Shown: positions 35,676 to 44,695, counted from the first letter of the stretch. The stretch is DNA of 53,248 bases from Candidatus Saccharimonadota bacterium (GCA_004554425.1 SFMI01000011.1:1-53248), one strand, 5' to 3'. Notes: generated by a model not told the origin, from the sequence alone. Made by a program: numbers and translations.

Positions 35676-35752
35676 TGGTGGACGAGAACGGACTCGAACC
35701 GCCGACCCCCTGCTTGTAAGGCAGGTGCTCTAACCAACTGAGCTACTCGTCC
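35676..35752 (-). tRNA. tRNA-Val(TAC)
   Basis: Acceptor GGACGAG/CTCGTCC with encoded CCA, D-loop AGCTCAGTTGGTTAGAGC, anticodon loop CTTACAA (anticodon TAC), and T-arm GGTTCGAGTCC. 77 bases including CCA. A T-run (35753-35760) directly abuts its 5' end. Confidence 0.96.
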
Positions 35753-35803
35753 AAAAAAAAGAGAAGCTTTTCAGTAAACGCTGTTTAACTAAATCAGCCT
35801 CTC
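35753..35803 (-). terminator. Terminator-like hairpin between tRNA-Glu and tRNA-Val
   Basis: On the minus strand GAGAGGCT pairs with AGCTTCTC (one G-U), followed by eight T that end exactly at the first base of tRNA-Val. Confidence 0.6.
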
Positions 35804-35845
35804 ATTCTATTTAACCGCCTTCCCTATGAAGGACAGTGTTTTAAG

Positions 35846-35922
35846 TGGTAGCCCGGACGGGAATCGAACCCGTGATCTCCGGCTTGAAAGGCCAGCGTCC
35901 TAAACCGCTAGACCACCGGGCC
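35846..35922 (-). tRNA. tRNA-Glu(TTC)
   Basis: Acceptor GGCCCGG/CCGGGCT, encoded CCA, anticodon loop CTTTCAA (anticodon TTC) and T-arm GGTTCGATTCC. 77 bases including CCA. Confidence 0.96.
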
Positions 35923-35954
35923 ATGTACACCTTTCTTGAACACCGAGGGGGTCT

Positions 35955-36030
35955 TGGTGGGCCCACCTGGATTCGAACCAGGGACCAATTAGTTATGAGC
36001 CAACTGCTCTAACCGCTGAGCTATGGGCCC
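35955..36030 (-). tRNA. tRNA with CAT anticodon (elongator Met or Ile2)
   Basis: Acceptor GGGCCCA/TGGGCCC, encoded CCA, anticodon loop CTCATAA (CAT), T-arm GGTTCGAATCC. It lacks the initiator features (mismatched first pair, three G-C pairs in the anticodon stem). Whether it is Met or lysidine-modified Ile cannot be told by eye. Confidence 0.93.
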
Positions 36031-36049
36031 GAGCTCCTCTGGCTCCGCT

Positions 36050-36078
36050 AATATACCACCCCGGCCACAATAATGCAA
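36050..36078 (-). promoter_or_regulatory. tRNA cluster promoter
   Basis: On the minus strand TTGCAT (36073-36078), 17 bases, TATATT (36050-36055), 19 bases before the tRNA with anticodon CAT. Good sigma-70 match and spacing. Confidence 0.7.
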
Positions 36079-36226
36079 TACCCTTTTAGAAAAAAACTTA
36101 ACTTTTTTTGATTTTATGTCTCTAGCCCCTTGGCACGTAGTTTTTGCCCCTGTGAACTACCGCCATCTTGCCAGCAAAGACAATGCTAATGCAAATTTTC
36201 TCCAATGCGAACTTTAACATCATCAA

Positions 36227-37522
36227 CTAAAAGTTGATGTAAAGCTGAGCGCTTTGCAAAGCTGCCAAGTGATTTTCCAAGCCAAAATAGTTTTCACAAG
36301 CGCGGGAAATTTGCTTAAGCTTATAGCGGCGCTTGGGAGCAACAAATACATAAAAGCGCCATAAATTGCGATGCTTATCACGCAAGACATTTACTTCCGG
36401 CAATTGCAAAGAAGCTAATGAGCACGGTTCTTCTGGCCCTATTTTAACCAGAACTTCAGCTTCTTTTAATTGCATATTGGCTGAAGGGCAGTAAATAATT
36501 AGCTCTCCGGGATCTAGACCAAGATCGCTAATCAACCTCTCTTCGGCTTCTTTGCGATATTCAGCTTTATTGTGGAAACGCTCTACCAGCTGGGCTTCCT
36601 TTTCATAGCCAATGCGTCTAGTTAAAACGTAAGCACGCTTGTAAATTTTGCGCGAGCTAAAAGCTTTATAAATGCTAGCTATCAAAGGATCATCGCCAAA
36701 GTGCCACTCAATATAGGCTAAAAGACGCTCGTCGCCCAAAGGCAAAATATCTTTAAGTTTCAGCCCAAGTTCTAAAGCACGTTCTACAATTCTGGAGATC
36801 ATAGCTCCGGAAGCGGTTTTGGTATGGTGGAAGAAAACGCGTTCAGTTAAAAAGTAACGTAAACGCAATAAGTTAATAACTTCAGAAACTAAATCTTCTC
36901 TAACTACGCCATTTTTTTGGCAATCTAAATACAAGTGGCTGCCGTCAGTGCGCAAGCTGCGCATAATGCGCTTATCATATTTCTGAGAAAGACCACAAAA
37001 AAAAGCGTCGCGAGCTAAATAATCCAAAAGATCGGCACAAAACATACCGCCAATAAGCTCACTTTGCCAAGCTTTTTCAGCCTGCCCGTGAAGAATAGCT
37101 TTTACAAGTTCGGCTATAGCCAATTTATGAAGTATTTTGCCTAGCTCAGTGCGCTTATTAAAAAAAAGCTCAAAACGCTCTGGTGAATCGTGGCGGCTAA
37201 AAATGCGCCGTTCATCTTCTACGGTATGACCAAAGGGAATATGACCTACATCATGCAAAAGAGCAGCCGCACTCACAGCTAACCTTTCGAAATTGCTTAT
37301 CTTGGTACCAAATTCTTCCAAAATTTTTAGAAGAGTAAGAGCCAAGTGGCAAGTCCCCAGGCTATGCTCAAAACGAGTGTGAACTGCTCCAGGATAAACT
37401 AAAGAAGCCGTACCTAATTGCTTTATGCCTCGAAGCCTTTGCATTTGAACTGTATCTATAAGTTCAATTAACTCATCAGGCAAAAAAATATCTTCGTGTA
37501 CAGGATCTCTGAATATTTTCAA
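36227..37522 (-). CDS. HD-domain phosphohydrolase (dNTPase-like)
   Basis: 431 residues. HD residues are seen: HTRFEHSLGTCHLA (His..), LLHDVGHIPFGHTVEDE (His-Asp and following His), HDSPERFE, and DLLDYLARDAFFCG (Asp). The order is typical of the YwfO/dGTPase-like superfamily of nucleotide triphosphohydrolases. The C-terminal 170 residues have a helical extension of unclear role. The nucleotide substrate is unknown. It is three bases downstream of the acidic protein gene, so co-translated. Confidence 0.9.
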   Translation of the reverse strand: MKIFRDPVHEDIFLPDELIELIDTVQMQRLRGIKQLGTASLVYPGAVHTRFEHSLGTCHLALTLLKILEEFGTKISNFERLAVSAAALLHDVGHIPFGHTVEDERRIFSRHDSPERFELFFNKRTELGKILHKLAIAELVKAILHGQAEKAWQSELIGGMFCADLLDYLARDAFFCGLSQKYDKRIMRSLRTDGSHLYLDCQKNGVVREDLVSEVINLLRLRYFLTERVFFHHTKTASGAMISRIVERALELGLKLKDILPLGDERLLAYIEWHFGDDPLIASIYKAFSSRKIYKRAYVLTRRIGYEKEAQLVERFHNKAEYRKEAEERLISDLGLDPGELIIYCPSANMQLKEAEVLVKIGPEEPCSLASLQLPEVNVLRDKHRNLWRFYVFVAPKRRYKLKQISRACENYFGLENHLAALQSAQLYINF

Positions 37523-37525
37523 AGT

Positions 37526-38005
37526 TTATTCTTCGTCTTCTCCGTCATCTTCTTCGCTAAGCTCACCAGAGTAGATAGACACTTCACGGATCATACAATC
37601 TAACTGAGCCGCGCTAAGCTGACTAACTGGACATGCTGCTTGTAAGATAACATATTCGCAATCGTCGCCCTTACTAATCATTAAGCGACTATAAATGAGG
37701 TTCTGGTCGCAGAAGCGCAATAATTCAGCCGGATCCAAATCTTCGCTGTATTCACCAATTTCAGCTTCTACTACTACAGCTTCGGCTTCATGGTACATGG
37801 CATCGTCGACATCGACCATGAAAACATCTACTTCAGGCTGATCATCCTGATAAACGCGGAAAACATTTTCTTCCGGAATCCATTCGGCTTCCATGTGCTC
37901 ATCATGATATTTGGCGTAAACAATGAGCTCATCCATTAAATTGTTAAGATATTCCGGGGCCTCTAAAGACTCTTCTTCAGGATTTACAGCTTCAGGATCG
38001 GTCAT
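37526..38005 (-). CDS. Acidic protein of unknown function
   Basis: 159 residues, strongly acidic (Glu/Asp at both ends, ending EEDDGEDEE). The centre (EWIPEENVFRVYQDDQPEVDVFMVDVDDAMYHEAEAVVVEAE) looks beta-alpha. No family recognised; it may be the regulator or partner of the HD phosphohydrolase three bases downstream. Confidence 0.75.
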   Translation of the reverse strand: MTDPEAVNPEEESLEAPEYLNNLMDELIVYAKYHDEHMEAEWIPEENVFRVYQDDQPEVDVFMVDVDDAMYHEAEAVVVEAEIGEYSEDLDPAELLRFCDQNLIYSRLMISKGDDCEYVILQAACPVSQLSAAQLDCMIREVSIYSGELSEEDDGEDEE

Positions 38006-38121
38006 AAGAAAAAACTCCTAAATACAGGCGGAAGTTTGCCGGAAAAGGCTCCGCCTTTGACAAAATTGTGCCGTTCCTAGTTCTATTAGGGTTACTCTTT
38101 CACCTTTTATAGCGCCCCAAT

Positions 38122-38167
38122 AGAAAAAGGCTGCTGCCGAGAAAGAAGATAACTCGGCAACAGCCTT
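38122..38167 (-). terminator. Terminator after nuclease copy 1
   Basis: On the minus strand AAGGCTGTTGCCGAG pairs with CTCGGCAGCAGCCTT (one G-U) followed by TTTTTC. Confidence 0.92.
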
Positions 38168-38223
38168 CAATAAGCTATAAAGTTTCGATCTTCCGCAGCA
38201 GCAACAGACTGAAACCTTGTTGC

Positions 38224-39303
38224 TTACTTGTCGAGACCCTGAGGGGCAAAGTCATTTTCAGCAGTCAAACGCACTGGCTCTTTGGTAATATCGCCGATAT
38301 TGCCAAAGTGCAAATCAGTCATTTGTTCAAGCTGCTTCTGAGGAACCTGATAAACGCTGAATTTATCGGGATCGAAGCCAGAAATACCTAAAGTATGATC
38401 GCTCTCAATGATGTCTTTCTGAGAAAGTACAAAGGAAGCGCTCTTTAAGTTGCCAGTTTTCTCGTCAGCCCAAACTACAGTTTTGAAGAACTGCATAGGA
38501 ATCTGAACGGGCTTCTTCATGGCTCCGTTGTTGGTGAACTTAGGATCGTCATCAGAGAAGATGGGGCCGGTGATTACGGTCATCTTCTGATTACCGCTGG
38601 TAGCACTGTCGAGAACATGATTTTCCAAGTTTAACCATTCTTTTTGGTTTAAACCGGCATGCTGTAAGGTAGCGTTGCAATAGCTAAAAGTATCATTATT
38701 AGCTTGTTTGGCCTCTTTACCCCAGCAAGGATCTAAGCGGCGCACCATGTGGCCCTTATCGATATCATTGTTCCTGTAAGCTTCGTTGCCCAACTGGCAT
38801 TCGCGGGGAATACGACCATCGAGTTCCCATTTGCCGCTGCGGGGCAAGTCTTGGTGAGTAGCACCATCGATATTGGAAATGGTGTAGAAGCACTGTTTGC
38901 GCTCACCATTCATAACGATGGAGAAGTGAGTATAAGGTAAAACATACTCGCCAGGCTTGTCGGTACGCATAGCCACTTTGTCTTTAATGGAACTGCCCAA
39001 CTCGGGAAGAGGAAGCTCTTTACCTAAGAAAGAGCTGTCATAACCGGCACGATTGCGATACATGTTGACGCCGTCGCCTTGGACAGTGATGGGGCCCTCA
39101 GCCTTTTGGGCTTGAGCACTGGCGTGGCTCTTGAAAAGTCTGCCGGCGCTGGCAAAGGCTTGCTCGTTAGCGAAGTCTCTGTTGTCGTCATGGACGAACA
39201 CATCCTTGCTGCTTCCCTGGAAGCCTTCGGGACGGCTGACAGAATTTTCAATCATCTGAGGATTGTTAAATAACGAGCTGCTAGAGATACTGTTAATTCC
39301 CAT
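38224..39303 (-). CDS. DNA/RNA non-specific endonuclease paralogue 1
   Basis: 359 residues from the ATG at 39303; GGAG is nine bases upstream, and a longer frame to 39420 is not family-like. The N-terminus starts MGINSISSSSL with no signal peptide, then SRPEGFQGSSKDVFVHDD and KSHASAQ..., a linker of 21 residues. The nuclease domain follows: YTHFSIVMNGERKQC, the catalytic DKGHMVRRLDPCWG (His185), then SYCNATLQHAGLNQKEWLNLE with the metal-binding Asn. One of the conserved Cys is Ser here (YTISNI). It is the most diverged copy. It cleaves DNA and RNA if active. Its leader is long (454 bases). Confidence 0.92.
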   Translation of the reverse strand: MGINSISSSSLFNNPQMIENSVSRPEGFQGSSKDVFVHDDNRDFANEQAFASAGRLFKSHASAQAQKAEGPITVQGDGVNMYRNRAGYDSSFLGKELPLPELGSSIKDKVAMRTDKPGEYVLPYTHFSIVMNGERKQCFYTISNIDGATHQDLPRSGKWELDGRIPRECQLGNEAYRNNDIDKGHMVRRLDPCWGKEAKQANNDTFSYCNATLQHAGLNQKEWLNLENHVLDSATSGNQKMTVITGPIFSDDDPKFTNNGAMKKPVQIPMQFFKTVVWADEKTGNLKSASFVLSQKDIIESDHTLGISGFDPDKFSVYQVPQKQLEQMTDLHFGNIGDITKEPVRLTAENDFAPQGLDK

Positions 39304-39757
39304 TTTTATCTGCTCCATTACCGAAGCCTGCTTCGCCTTAAAGCAGGCTAAATTCCTGATTTTAAATGCCTTACACAGACAAAATATCTTCAGGCGTGAC
39401 ATGCTCCTTAAGCTTAACAAAATTTGCTAAACTTAAGGCTTCTGAGATGTTGATGAACCGCACCTCCAAAAAATTTGAAAGTACAAGCTCTATCTTAGTA
39501 GGTGATGTCCCACCTACATGCTGCTCAGCTTCAAAGTTCCCTTGTATGCAATGATACAAAGAAAAATATTGGAGCTAAGTAACGTTTTATATAATCTTTT
39601 CCTCCCCTTTCTCCTAAATATTAGCAGTCAATTAGGCAAAAATGTTCCTTTTTTATGAACTTTTAGTTAACGTATCAAAAAATGAGCCGTCTGCTGCAAA
39701 ATATTTTTACAGCGCGGCCCATCTATATTTACCTAATATGTAGCTAAGTTAAATACT
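39304..39757. other. 454-base gap upstream of nuclease copy 1
   Basis: I see no gene I can support here. A minus-strand frame at 39371-39559 (62 codons, TTG start) lacks a ribosome binding site and a recognisable domain. The block AGGCAAAAATGTT near 39632 is related to the upstream block of other nuclease copies, suggesting a promoter about 310 bases from the start codon and a long leader. Confidence 0.4.
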
Positions 39758-40864
39758 TTAGCTGAGTTTAGGAGCGTAATTGTTGTCAGCGCTTAAGCAC
39801 ATAGCTGTTTCGGTAATATCGCCGATATTGCCAAAGTGCAAATCGGTAAGACGCTCGACTTCTTTCTGCGGCACTTGATAAATTTTAAATTCACCGGGAT
39901 CGAAGCCTTTGCCCTTATTCTTCTTAGCTTTAAAGAGAGAGCTATCATTATTGATAATATCTTTTTGAGAGAGAATAAAGGAAGCGCTCTTTAAGGTGCC
40001 TTTTTCATTCCAAACTACAGTTTTGAAAAACTGTAAAGGAATTTGGGTAGCTTCTTTCATGGCGCCTTTATTGTCGAACTTCGGATCGTCATCGGCAAAA
40101 ATAGGGCCAGTAATTACAGTCATTTTTTGACCGGAACCGCGAGCTGAATTTAAAACGTGATCTTCTAAACGCAACCACTCTTTTTTATTGAGACCAGCGT
40201 GTTGTAAAGCGGAGTTGCAATAGCTGAAAGTATCCTCACCAGCTAACTTGGCATTTTGGCCCCAACAAGGATCTAAGCGACGCACCATGTGACCGCGATC
40301 AATGCTATTTCCGCCGTAAGCTTCGTCACCAAGCTGATATTTGCGAGGAATGCGGCCATCTAAAGTCCAGGTACCTTCACGTTTTACGCTGCGAGAAGCT
40401 CTACCATCAATATTACAAATAGCGTAGAAGCATTGCTTGCGCTCTTTATTCATTACTACTGAATAGTTGGTGTAAGTAAGCTCACACTCACCAGGCTTAT
40501 CGGTGCGCATAGCCACTTTATTCTGAATGGAAGAACCTAAGCCGGGCAAAGGAAGTTCTACGCCCAAGAAAGATTTGTCGTAGCCGTTGCGCCCCTCAAA
40601 CATGCTGACAGGCTCGCCTTGCACGGAGATCAAAGAAGAAGCGGAATTAGTTTGTTGAGCTTCGCGACCATAACTTTGGAAAAGACGACCAGCCTTGGCG
40701 AATTCTTGCTCTTTAGTAAATTGAGCGCTCTCGTCACGAACAAAAACATCTTTGCCCGTACCCTGAAAGCCTTCAGGACGGCTGACACTATTCTCAGAGA
40801 CCTGAGTGTTAATATATAAAGAATTGCTGGAAATGCTGCCTATTCCCACTGAAAATAGCTCCAT
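39758..40864 (-). CDS. DNA/RNA non-specific endonuclease paralogue 2
   Basis: 368 residues from the ATG at 40864 (GGGGGGAG upstream); the in-frame GTG at 40849 would give the VGIGSIS start shared with other copies. Same layout: RPEGFQGTGKDVFVRDES, linker of 23 residues (YGREAQQTNSAS..), then MFEGRNGYDK, the domain core with catalytic DRGHMVRRLDPCWG (His192), the conserved Cys residues, and SYCNSALQHAGLNKKEW. The C-terminal SLFKAKKNKGKGFDPGEF insert is Lys-rich and unique. No signal peptide. Confidence 0.93.
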   Translation of the reverse strand: MELFSVGIGSISSNSLYINTQVSENSVSRPEGFQGTGKDVFVRDESAQFTKEQEFAKAGRLFQSYGREAQQTNSASSLISVQGEPVSMFEGRNGYDKSFLGVELPLPGLGSSIQNKVAMRTDKPGECELTYTNYSVVMNKERKQCFYAICNIDGRASRSVKREGTWTLDGRIPRKYQLGDEAYGGNSIDRGHMVRRLDPCWGQNAKLAGEDTFSYCNSALQHAGLNKKEWLRLEDHVLNSARGSGQKMTVITGPIFADDDPKFDNKGAMKEATQIPLQFFKTVVWNEKGTLKSASFILSQKDIINNDSSLFKAKKNKGKGFDPGEFKIYQVPQKEVERLTDLHFGNIGDITETAMCLSADNNYAPKLS

Positions 40865-40905
40865 TGTTCTCCCCCCACTGTAATATATGCAAAGTTCTCT
40901 ATTTC

Positions 40906-40943
40906 AAAAAAAGCTGCTCGACTTATTAAAATCGAGCAGCTTT
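40906..40943 (-). terminator. Terminator after nuclease copy 3
   Basis: On the minus strand AAAGCTGCTCGA pairs with TCGAGCAGCTTT, twelve bases, followed by a T-run. It lies only about 40 bases upstream of the copy 2 start codon, so copy 2 needs its own promoter in that short gap or depends on read-through. Confidence 0.95.
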
Positions 40944-40964
40944 CTACTCAGCTAAAACAAAATG

Positions 40965-42074
40965 CTAGCTTAACTTAGGAGCGTAATCGTTCTCGGCAGT
41001 TAAGCGCATAGGCTTCTCGGTGATGTCACCGATATTGCCAAAGTGCAAATCGGTCATTTGCTCGAGTTGCTTCTGAGGCACCTGGTAAACGCTGAAGCGG
41101 CCGGGATCTACACCCTTGCTCTTAAAGAGAGAGTGATCTTTATTGATAATGTCTTCCTGAGAGAGCACGAAAGAGGCGCTCTTAAGCTTGCCACCATCGT
41201 TCCAGACCACGGTCTTGAAGAACTTCATGGGGATCTGGGTAGCTTCTTTCATTCTGCCCTTGTTGTCAAACTTAGGATCGTTTTCAGAGAAGATCGGGCC
41301 AGTGATAACGGTAAGTTTCTGCTTTTCTTTGCCAGTAGTGGCGCTGTCCAAAACGTGGTTCTCTAAGCAGAGCCATTCTTTTTGGTTCAAAGCACCATGC
41401 TGCAAGGTGGCATTGCAATAGCTGAAAGTATCACGGCTGGCGCGCAGAGGATCGTCGCCCCAGCAAGGATCTAAGCGGCGCACCATGTGGCCCTTATCGA
41501 TATTGTTGCCGCCATAAGCTTCGTTGCCCAACTGGTATTCACGAGGAATACGACCGTCGATAGTCCAGTTGCCATCGCGCTTTACTTCCTGGTGGCTGTT
41601 ACCGTCGATATTGCAAATAGCATAGAAGCACTGTTTGCGCTCTTTGTTCATTACTACGGAGTAGTTGGTGTAAGTGAGCTCGCTCTTGCCAGGCTCATCG
41701 GTACGCATAGCGACCTTGTCTTTAATAGAATCGCCCAAACCAGGTAAAGGAAGATCTACGCCCAAGAAAGACTTGTCGTAGCCGTTGCGACCTTCAAACA
41801 TGTTGACGCTCTCGATATCGACACCGGAAGCGGCAGACATAATATTGGTTTGCTGAGTCTCCTCAGGATTGGCTTGAGGCTGAGCCTCGCGCTGGCAGCT
41901 TTGGAAAAGGCGACCGGCCTTAGCAAAATCCTGCTCTTTGACAAACTGAGCGTTATCATCGTGTACAAATACGTCTTTGCCAGTACCCTGGAAACCTTCA
42001 GGACGACGAATAGAGCTCTCAGAGATTTGAGTGTTAGTATATAAAGAACTACCAGAAATACTTCCGATACCCAT
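40965..42074 (-). CDS. DNA/RNA non-specific endonuclease paralogue 3
   Basis: 369 residues from the ATG at 42074 with GGGG upstream (an in-frame TTG is nine bases further). Starts MGIGSISGSSLYTN, then RRPEGFQGTGKDVFVHDD. The linker is 32 residues and Gln/Glu-rich (AQPQANPEETQQTN). Catalytic DKGHMVRRLDPCWG (His196) and NATLQHGALNQKEW. The C-terminal motif is the QKQLEQMTDLHFGNIG variant, shared with copy 1, and it ends KLS. Confidence 0.93.
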   Translation of the reverse strand: MGIGSISGSSLYTNTQISESSIRRPEGFQGTGKDVFVHDDNAQFVKEQDFAKAGRLFQSCQREAQPQANPEETQQTNIMSAASGVDIESVNMFEGRNGYDKSFLGVDLPLPGLGDSIKDKVAMRTDEPGKSELTYTNYSVVMNKERKQCFYAICNIDGNSHQEVKRDGNWTIDGRIPREYQLGNEAYGGNNIDKGHMVRRLDPCWGDDPLRASRDTFSYCNATLQHGALNQKEWLCLENHVLDSATTGKEKQKLTVITGPIFSENDPKFDNKGRMKEATQIPMKFFKTVVWNDGGKLKSASFVLSQEDIINKDHSLFKSKGVDPGRFSVYQVPQKQLEQMTDLHFGNIGDITEKPMRLTAENDYAPKLS

Positions 42075-42125
42075 TGTGAACAACCCCTAGTTTTCTCCCC
42101 ACCCCAGACCTTGTTTACCAATAAA

Positions 42126-42141
42126 TACTACAGAATTTAAA
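42126..42141 (-). promoter_or_regulatory. Conserved upstream block, nuclease copy 3
   Basis: On the minus strand TTTAAATTCTGTAGTA, 52 bases before the ATG. TTGTGC lies 22 bases before TAGTAT. The same sequence and spacing occur at copies 4 and 5 and a partial version at copy 6. Confidence 0.5.
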
Positions 42142-42232
42142 ATACTATTTGTGCACAAAATTGTAACAAGCTTGTCAAATTTTCATTTAAAGTCGCATTT
42201 TTTAGTTTGTAGCTTATGATTAAGCTCCAGAA

Positions 42233-42278
42233 CAAAAAAAAGCGCCTTGCTCTTTATTTTTTCAAGAGCAAAACGCTT
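42233..42278 (-). terminator. Terminator after nuclease copy 4
   Basis: On the minus strand AAGCGTTTTGCTCTT pairs with AAGAGCAAGGCGCTT (two G-U), followed by T8. Confidence 0.9.
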
Positions 42279-42299
42279 CTCATCTAAATGCTCAGTTCC

Positions 42300-43382
42300 T
42301 TACTTATCTAAACCTACGGGAGCATAGTTATTTTCTGCAGTCAAACGCACGGCTTTTTTGCAAGTATCGCCAATGTTGCCGAAATGCAAATCGGTAAGGC
42401 GCTCAACTTCTTTTTGAGGCACTTGATAGACATCGAAACGGCCAGGCTCAAAAACGCCTTTAAGCTTAATGGTGTCATCTTCTTTGATAATATCTTCCTG
42501 GGAAAGAATGAAAGAAGCGCTCTTTAAATTGCCAGTTTTTTCGTCGGCCCAAACGACTGTTTTGAAGAATTTCATAGGAATCTGGGCAGGCTCTTTCATC
42601 TTGCCATTATTGTCGAACCAAGGGTCGTTCTCGGAGAAAATAGGGCCAGTAATTACACTCATCTTTTGACCGCTGGCAGAATTGAGCACATGGTCTTCTA
42701 AAGCGAGCCATTCATCTTGGTTTAAACCGGCATGTTGCAAAGAAGCGTTGCAATAGCTGAAAGTGTCACGGCTAGCTAATTCGGCATTGCTACCCCAGCA
42801 AGGATCTAAGCGACGTACCATGTGGCCCTTGTCGATATTGTTGCGTTTGTAAGCTTCATCGCCCAATTGGTATTCACGAGGAATGCGGCCATCTAAAGTC
42901 CAGTTGCCGGAACGCTTAACAGCGTGCTGGCTATTACCGTCGATATTGCAAATAGCGTAGAAGCACTGCTTGCGCTCTTTATTCATTACTACGGAGTAGT
43001 TGGTGTAAGTAAGCTCGCTCTCGCCGGGCTTGTCAGTACGCATAGCCACTTTATCTTGAATGGAAGAGCCAAGTTGAGGCAAAGGAAGCTCGGTACCTAA
43101 GAAGTTTTTGTCGTAGCCATTGCGACCATTAAACATACTGACTTTGTCGCCTTGAATTGTAACTACACCAGAAGCGGAATCAGCTTGCTGAGATTCGCGA
43201 TTCCCACTTTGGAAGAGACGACCAGCTTTAGCAAAGTCCTGCTCTTTAACAAACTGAGCATTATCATCATGAACAAAGACATCTTTGCCAGTACCCTGGA
43301 ATCCTTCAGGACGGCTGATAGAGCTTTCAGGAACCTGATTATTTATATACAAAGAGCTGCCAGAAATACTTCCGATACCCAC
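42300..43382 (-). CDS. DNA/RNA non-specific endonuclease paralogue 4
   Basis: 360 residues from GTG at 43382 (GGAG nine bases upstream); the frame continues further upstream to 43487 but without family residues. Starts VGIGSISGSSLYIN. The linker is 23 residues, closely similar to copy 2 (NRESQQADSAS). Catalytic DKGHMVRRLDPCWG (His187) and NASLQHAGLNQDEW. The C-terminal motif is the QKEVERLTDLHFGNIG variant, but the end is GLDK, as in copy 1. No signal peptide. Confidence 0.93.
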   Translation of the reverse strand: MGIGSISGSSLYINNQVPESSISRPEGFQGTGKDVFVHDDNAQFVKEQDFAKAGRLFQSGNRESQQADSASGVVTIQGDKVSMFNGRNGYDKNFLGTELPLPQLGSSIQDKVAMRTDKPGESELTYTNYSVVMNKERKQCFYAICNIDGNSQHAVKRSGNWTLDGRIPREYQLGDEAYKRNNIDKGHMVRRLDPCWGSNAELASRDTFSYCNASLQHAGLNQDEWLALEDHVLNSASGQKMSVITGPIFSENDPWFDNNGKMKEPAQIPMKFFKTVVWADEKTGNLKSASFILSQEDIIKEDDTIKLKGVFEPGRFDVYQVPQKEVERLTDLHFGNIGDTCKKAVRLTAENNYAPVGLDK

Positions 43383-43433
43383 AGTAAACGACTCCGATTT
43401 TTTCCCCGCCCCAAAACTTTCTAACTCAGTAGA

Positions 43434-43449
43434 TACTACAGAATTTAAA
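43434..43449 (-). promoter_or_regulatory. Conserved upstream block, nuclease copy 4
   Basis: On the minus strand TTTAAATTCTGTAGTA, 52 bases before the GTG start, with TTGTGC 22 bases before TAGTAT. Confidence 0.5.
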
Positions 43450-43490
43450 CGACTGGTTAGGCACAAAAATGTAACAAAATTGACCAAAAG

Positions 43491-43533
43491 AAAAATAAAA
43501 GCGCTCTGGCTTCAATATGAAACCAAAGCGCTT
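43491..43533 (-). terminator. Terminator after nuclease copy 5
   Basis: On the minus strand AAGCGCTTTGGTTTC pairs with GAAGCCAGAGCGCTT (two G-U), followed by TTTATTTTT. It is similar in sequence to the copy 4 terminator. Confidence 0.88.
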
Positions 43534-43579
43534 ATTTAAGCGTGCCGACTACAATGCGGCTTCCGCTTAGTGATATTTA

Positions 43580-44695
43580 CTAGGCTAACTTAGGAGCGTA
43601 GTCATTCTCAGCGGTCAAGCGCATAGGCTGCTCGGTGATGTCGCCAATATTGCCAAAGTGCAAATCGGTGAGGCGCTCAACTTCTTTCTGAGGCACCTGG
43701 TAAACTTCGAAGCGATCGGGATCGAAACCGCCCTTAGCACCTAAGGAACCGTCACCATTGATAATGTCTTCCTGAGAAAGGATGAAGGAAGCGCTCTTGA
43801 GCTCTTTGCCTTCGGTCCAAACCACAGTCTTGAAGAACTTCATAGGAATCTGGGCCGGTTCTTTCATCTTGCCATGGTTGTTGAAGGAAGGATCGTCTTT
43901 GGAGAAGATAGGGCCGGTAATGACGGTCATCTTCTGGCCTTTAGCAGAATTGAGAACGTGGTCTTCGAGCTGGAGCCACTCTTTCTGGTTTAAACCAGCG
44001 TGCTGTAAGGAAGAGTTGCAATAGCTGAAAGTGTCGTGGCTAGCCAAATCGGCGTTTTTGCCCCAGCAAGGATCTAAGCGGCGAACCATGTGGCCTCTGT
44101 CTATATTGTTGTCGGCATAGGCTTCGTTGCCGAGCTGGTATTCGCGAGGAATACGACCATCGAGGCTCCAGCTGCCGGAACGCTTAACATCGCGATGAGT
44201 AGTGCCATCAATGTTGCAAATGGCATAGAAGCACTGCTTGCGCTCTTTGTTCATTACTACGGAGTAGTTGGTGTAAGTAAGTTCGCACTCGCCGGGCTTG
44301 TCGGTGCGCATAGCCACTTTGTCTTTAATGGAATCGCCAAGGCCGGGCAAAGGAAGCTCTACACCCAAGAAGGCTTTGTCGTAACCATTGCGGCCTTCGA
44401 ACATGCTTACGCCGTCGGGCTTAACTTCGCGGGGACCTTTAGGACCGTTAGGGCCTTGAGCGCCATCATTCCTGCGGCGATTCTTTCTCTTGGCGATTTC
44501 GAAACTGTTGTCGTTTACGCTCTGGAAGAGGCGACCAGCTTTAGCAAACTGCTGCTCTTTGGTGAGCTGAGCGTCGTCGTCATGAACGAATACGTCTTTG
44601 CCAGTGCCCTGGAAACCTTCAGGACGTTTGATAGAGCTCTCAGAAACCTGAGTGTTAGTATATAAAGAATTACCAGAAATGCTTCCGATACCCAT
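43580..44695 (-). CDS. DNA/RNA non-specific endonuclease paralogue 5
   Basis: 371 residues from the ATG at 44695 (AGGA about ten bases upstream). Starts MGIGSISGNSLYTN, then RPEGFQGTGKDVFVHDDD. The linker is the longest of the six (38 residues): a basic KRKNRRRND stretch followed by four Gly-X-Y triplets (GAQ GPN GPK GPR), which look collagen-like. Catalytic DRGHMVRRLDPCWG (His202), metal Asn in NSSLQHAGLNQKEW. The C-terminus is nearly identical to copy 6 (QKEVERLTDLHFGNIG). No signal peptide. Confidence 0.93.
   Translation of the reverse strand: MGIGSISGNSLYTNTQVSESSIKRPEGFQGTGKDVFVHDDDAQLTKEQQFAKAGRLFQSVNDNSFEIAKRKNRRRNDGAQGPNGPKGPREVKPDGVSMFEGRNGYDKAFLGVELPLPGLGDSIKDKVAMRTDKPGECELTYTNYSVVMNKERKQCFYAICNIDGTTHRDVKRSGSWSLDGRIPREYQLGNEAYADNNIDRGHMVRRLDPCWGKNADLASHDTFSYCNSSLQHAGLNQKEWLQLEDHVLNSAKGQKMTVITGPIFSKDDPSFNNHGKMKEPAQIPMKFFKTVVWTEGKELKSASFILSQEDIINGDGSLGAKGGFDPDRFEVYQVPQKEVERLTDLHFGNIGDITEQPMRLTAENDYAPKLA

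Noticed and set aside
39371..39559. Possible small minus-strand gene (62 codons) upstream of nuclease copy 1
   Set aside because: The start is TTG without a ribosome binding site and there is no recognisable domain. It lies in a probable long leader.
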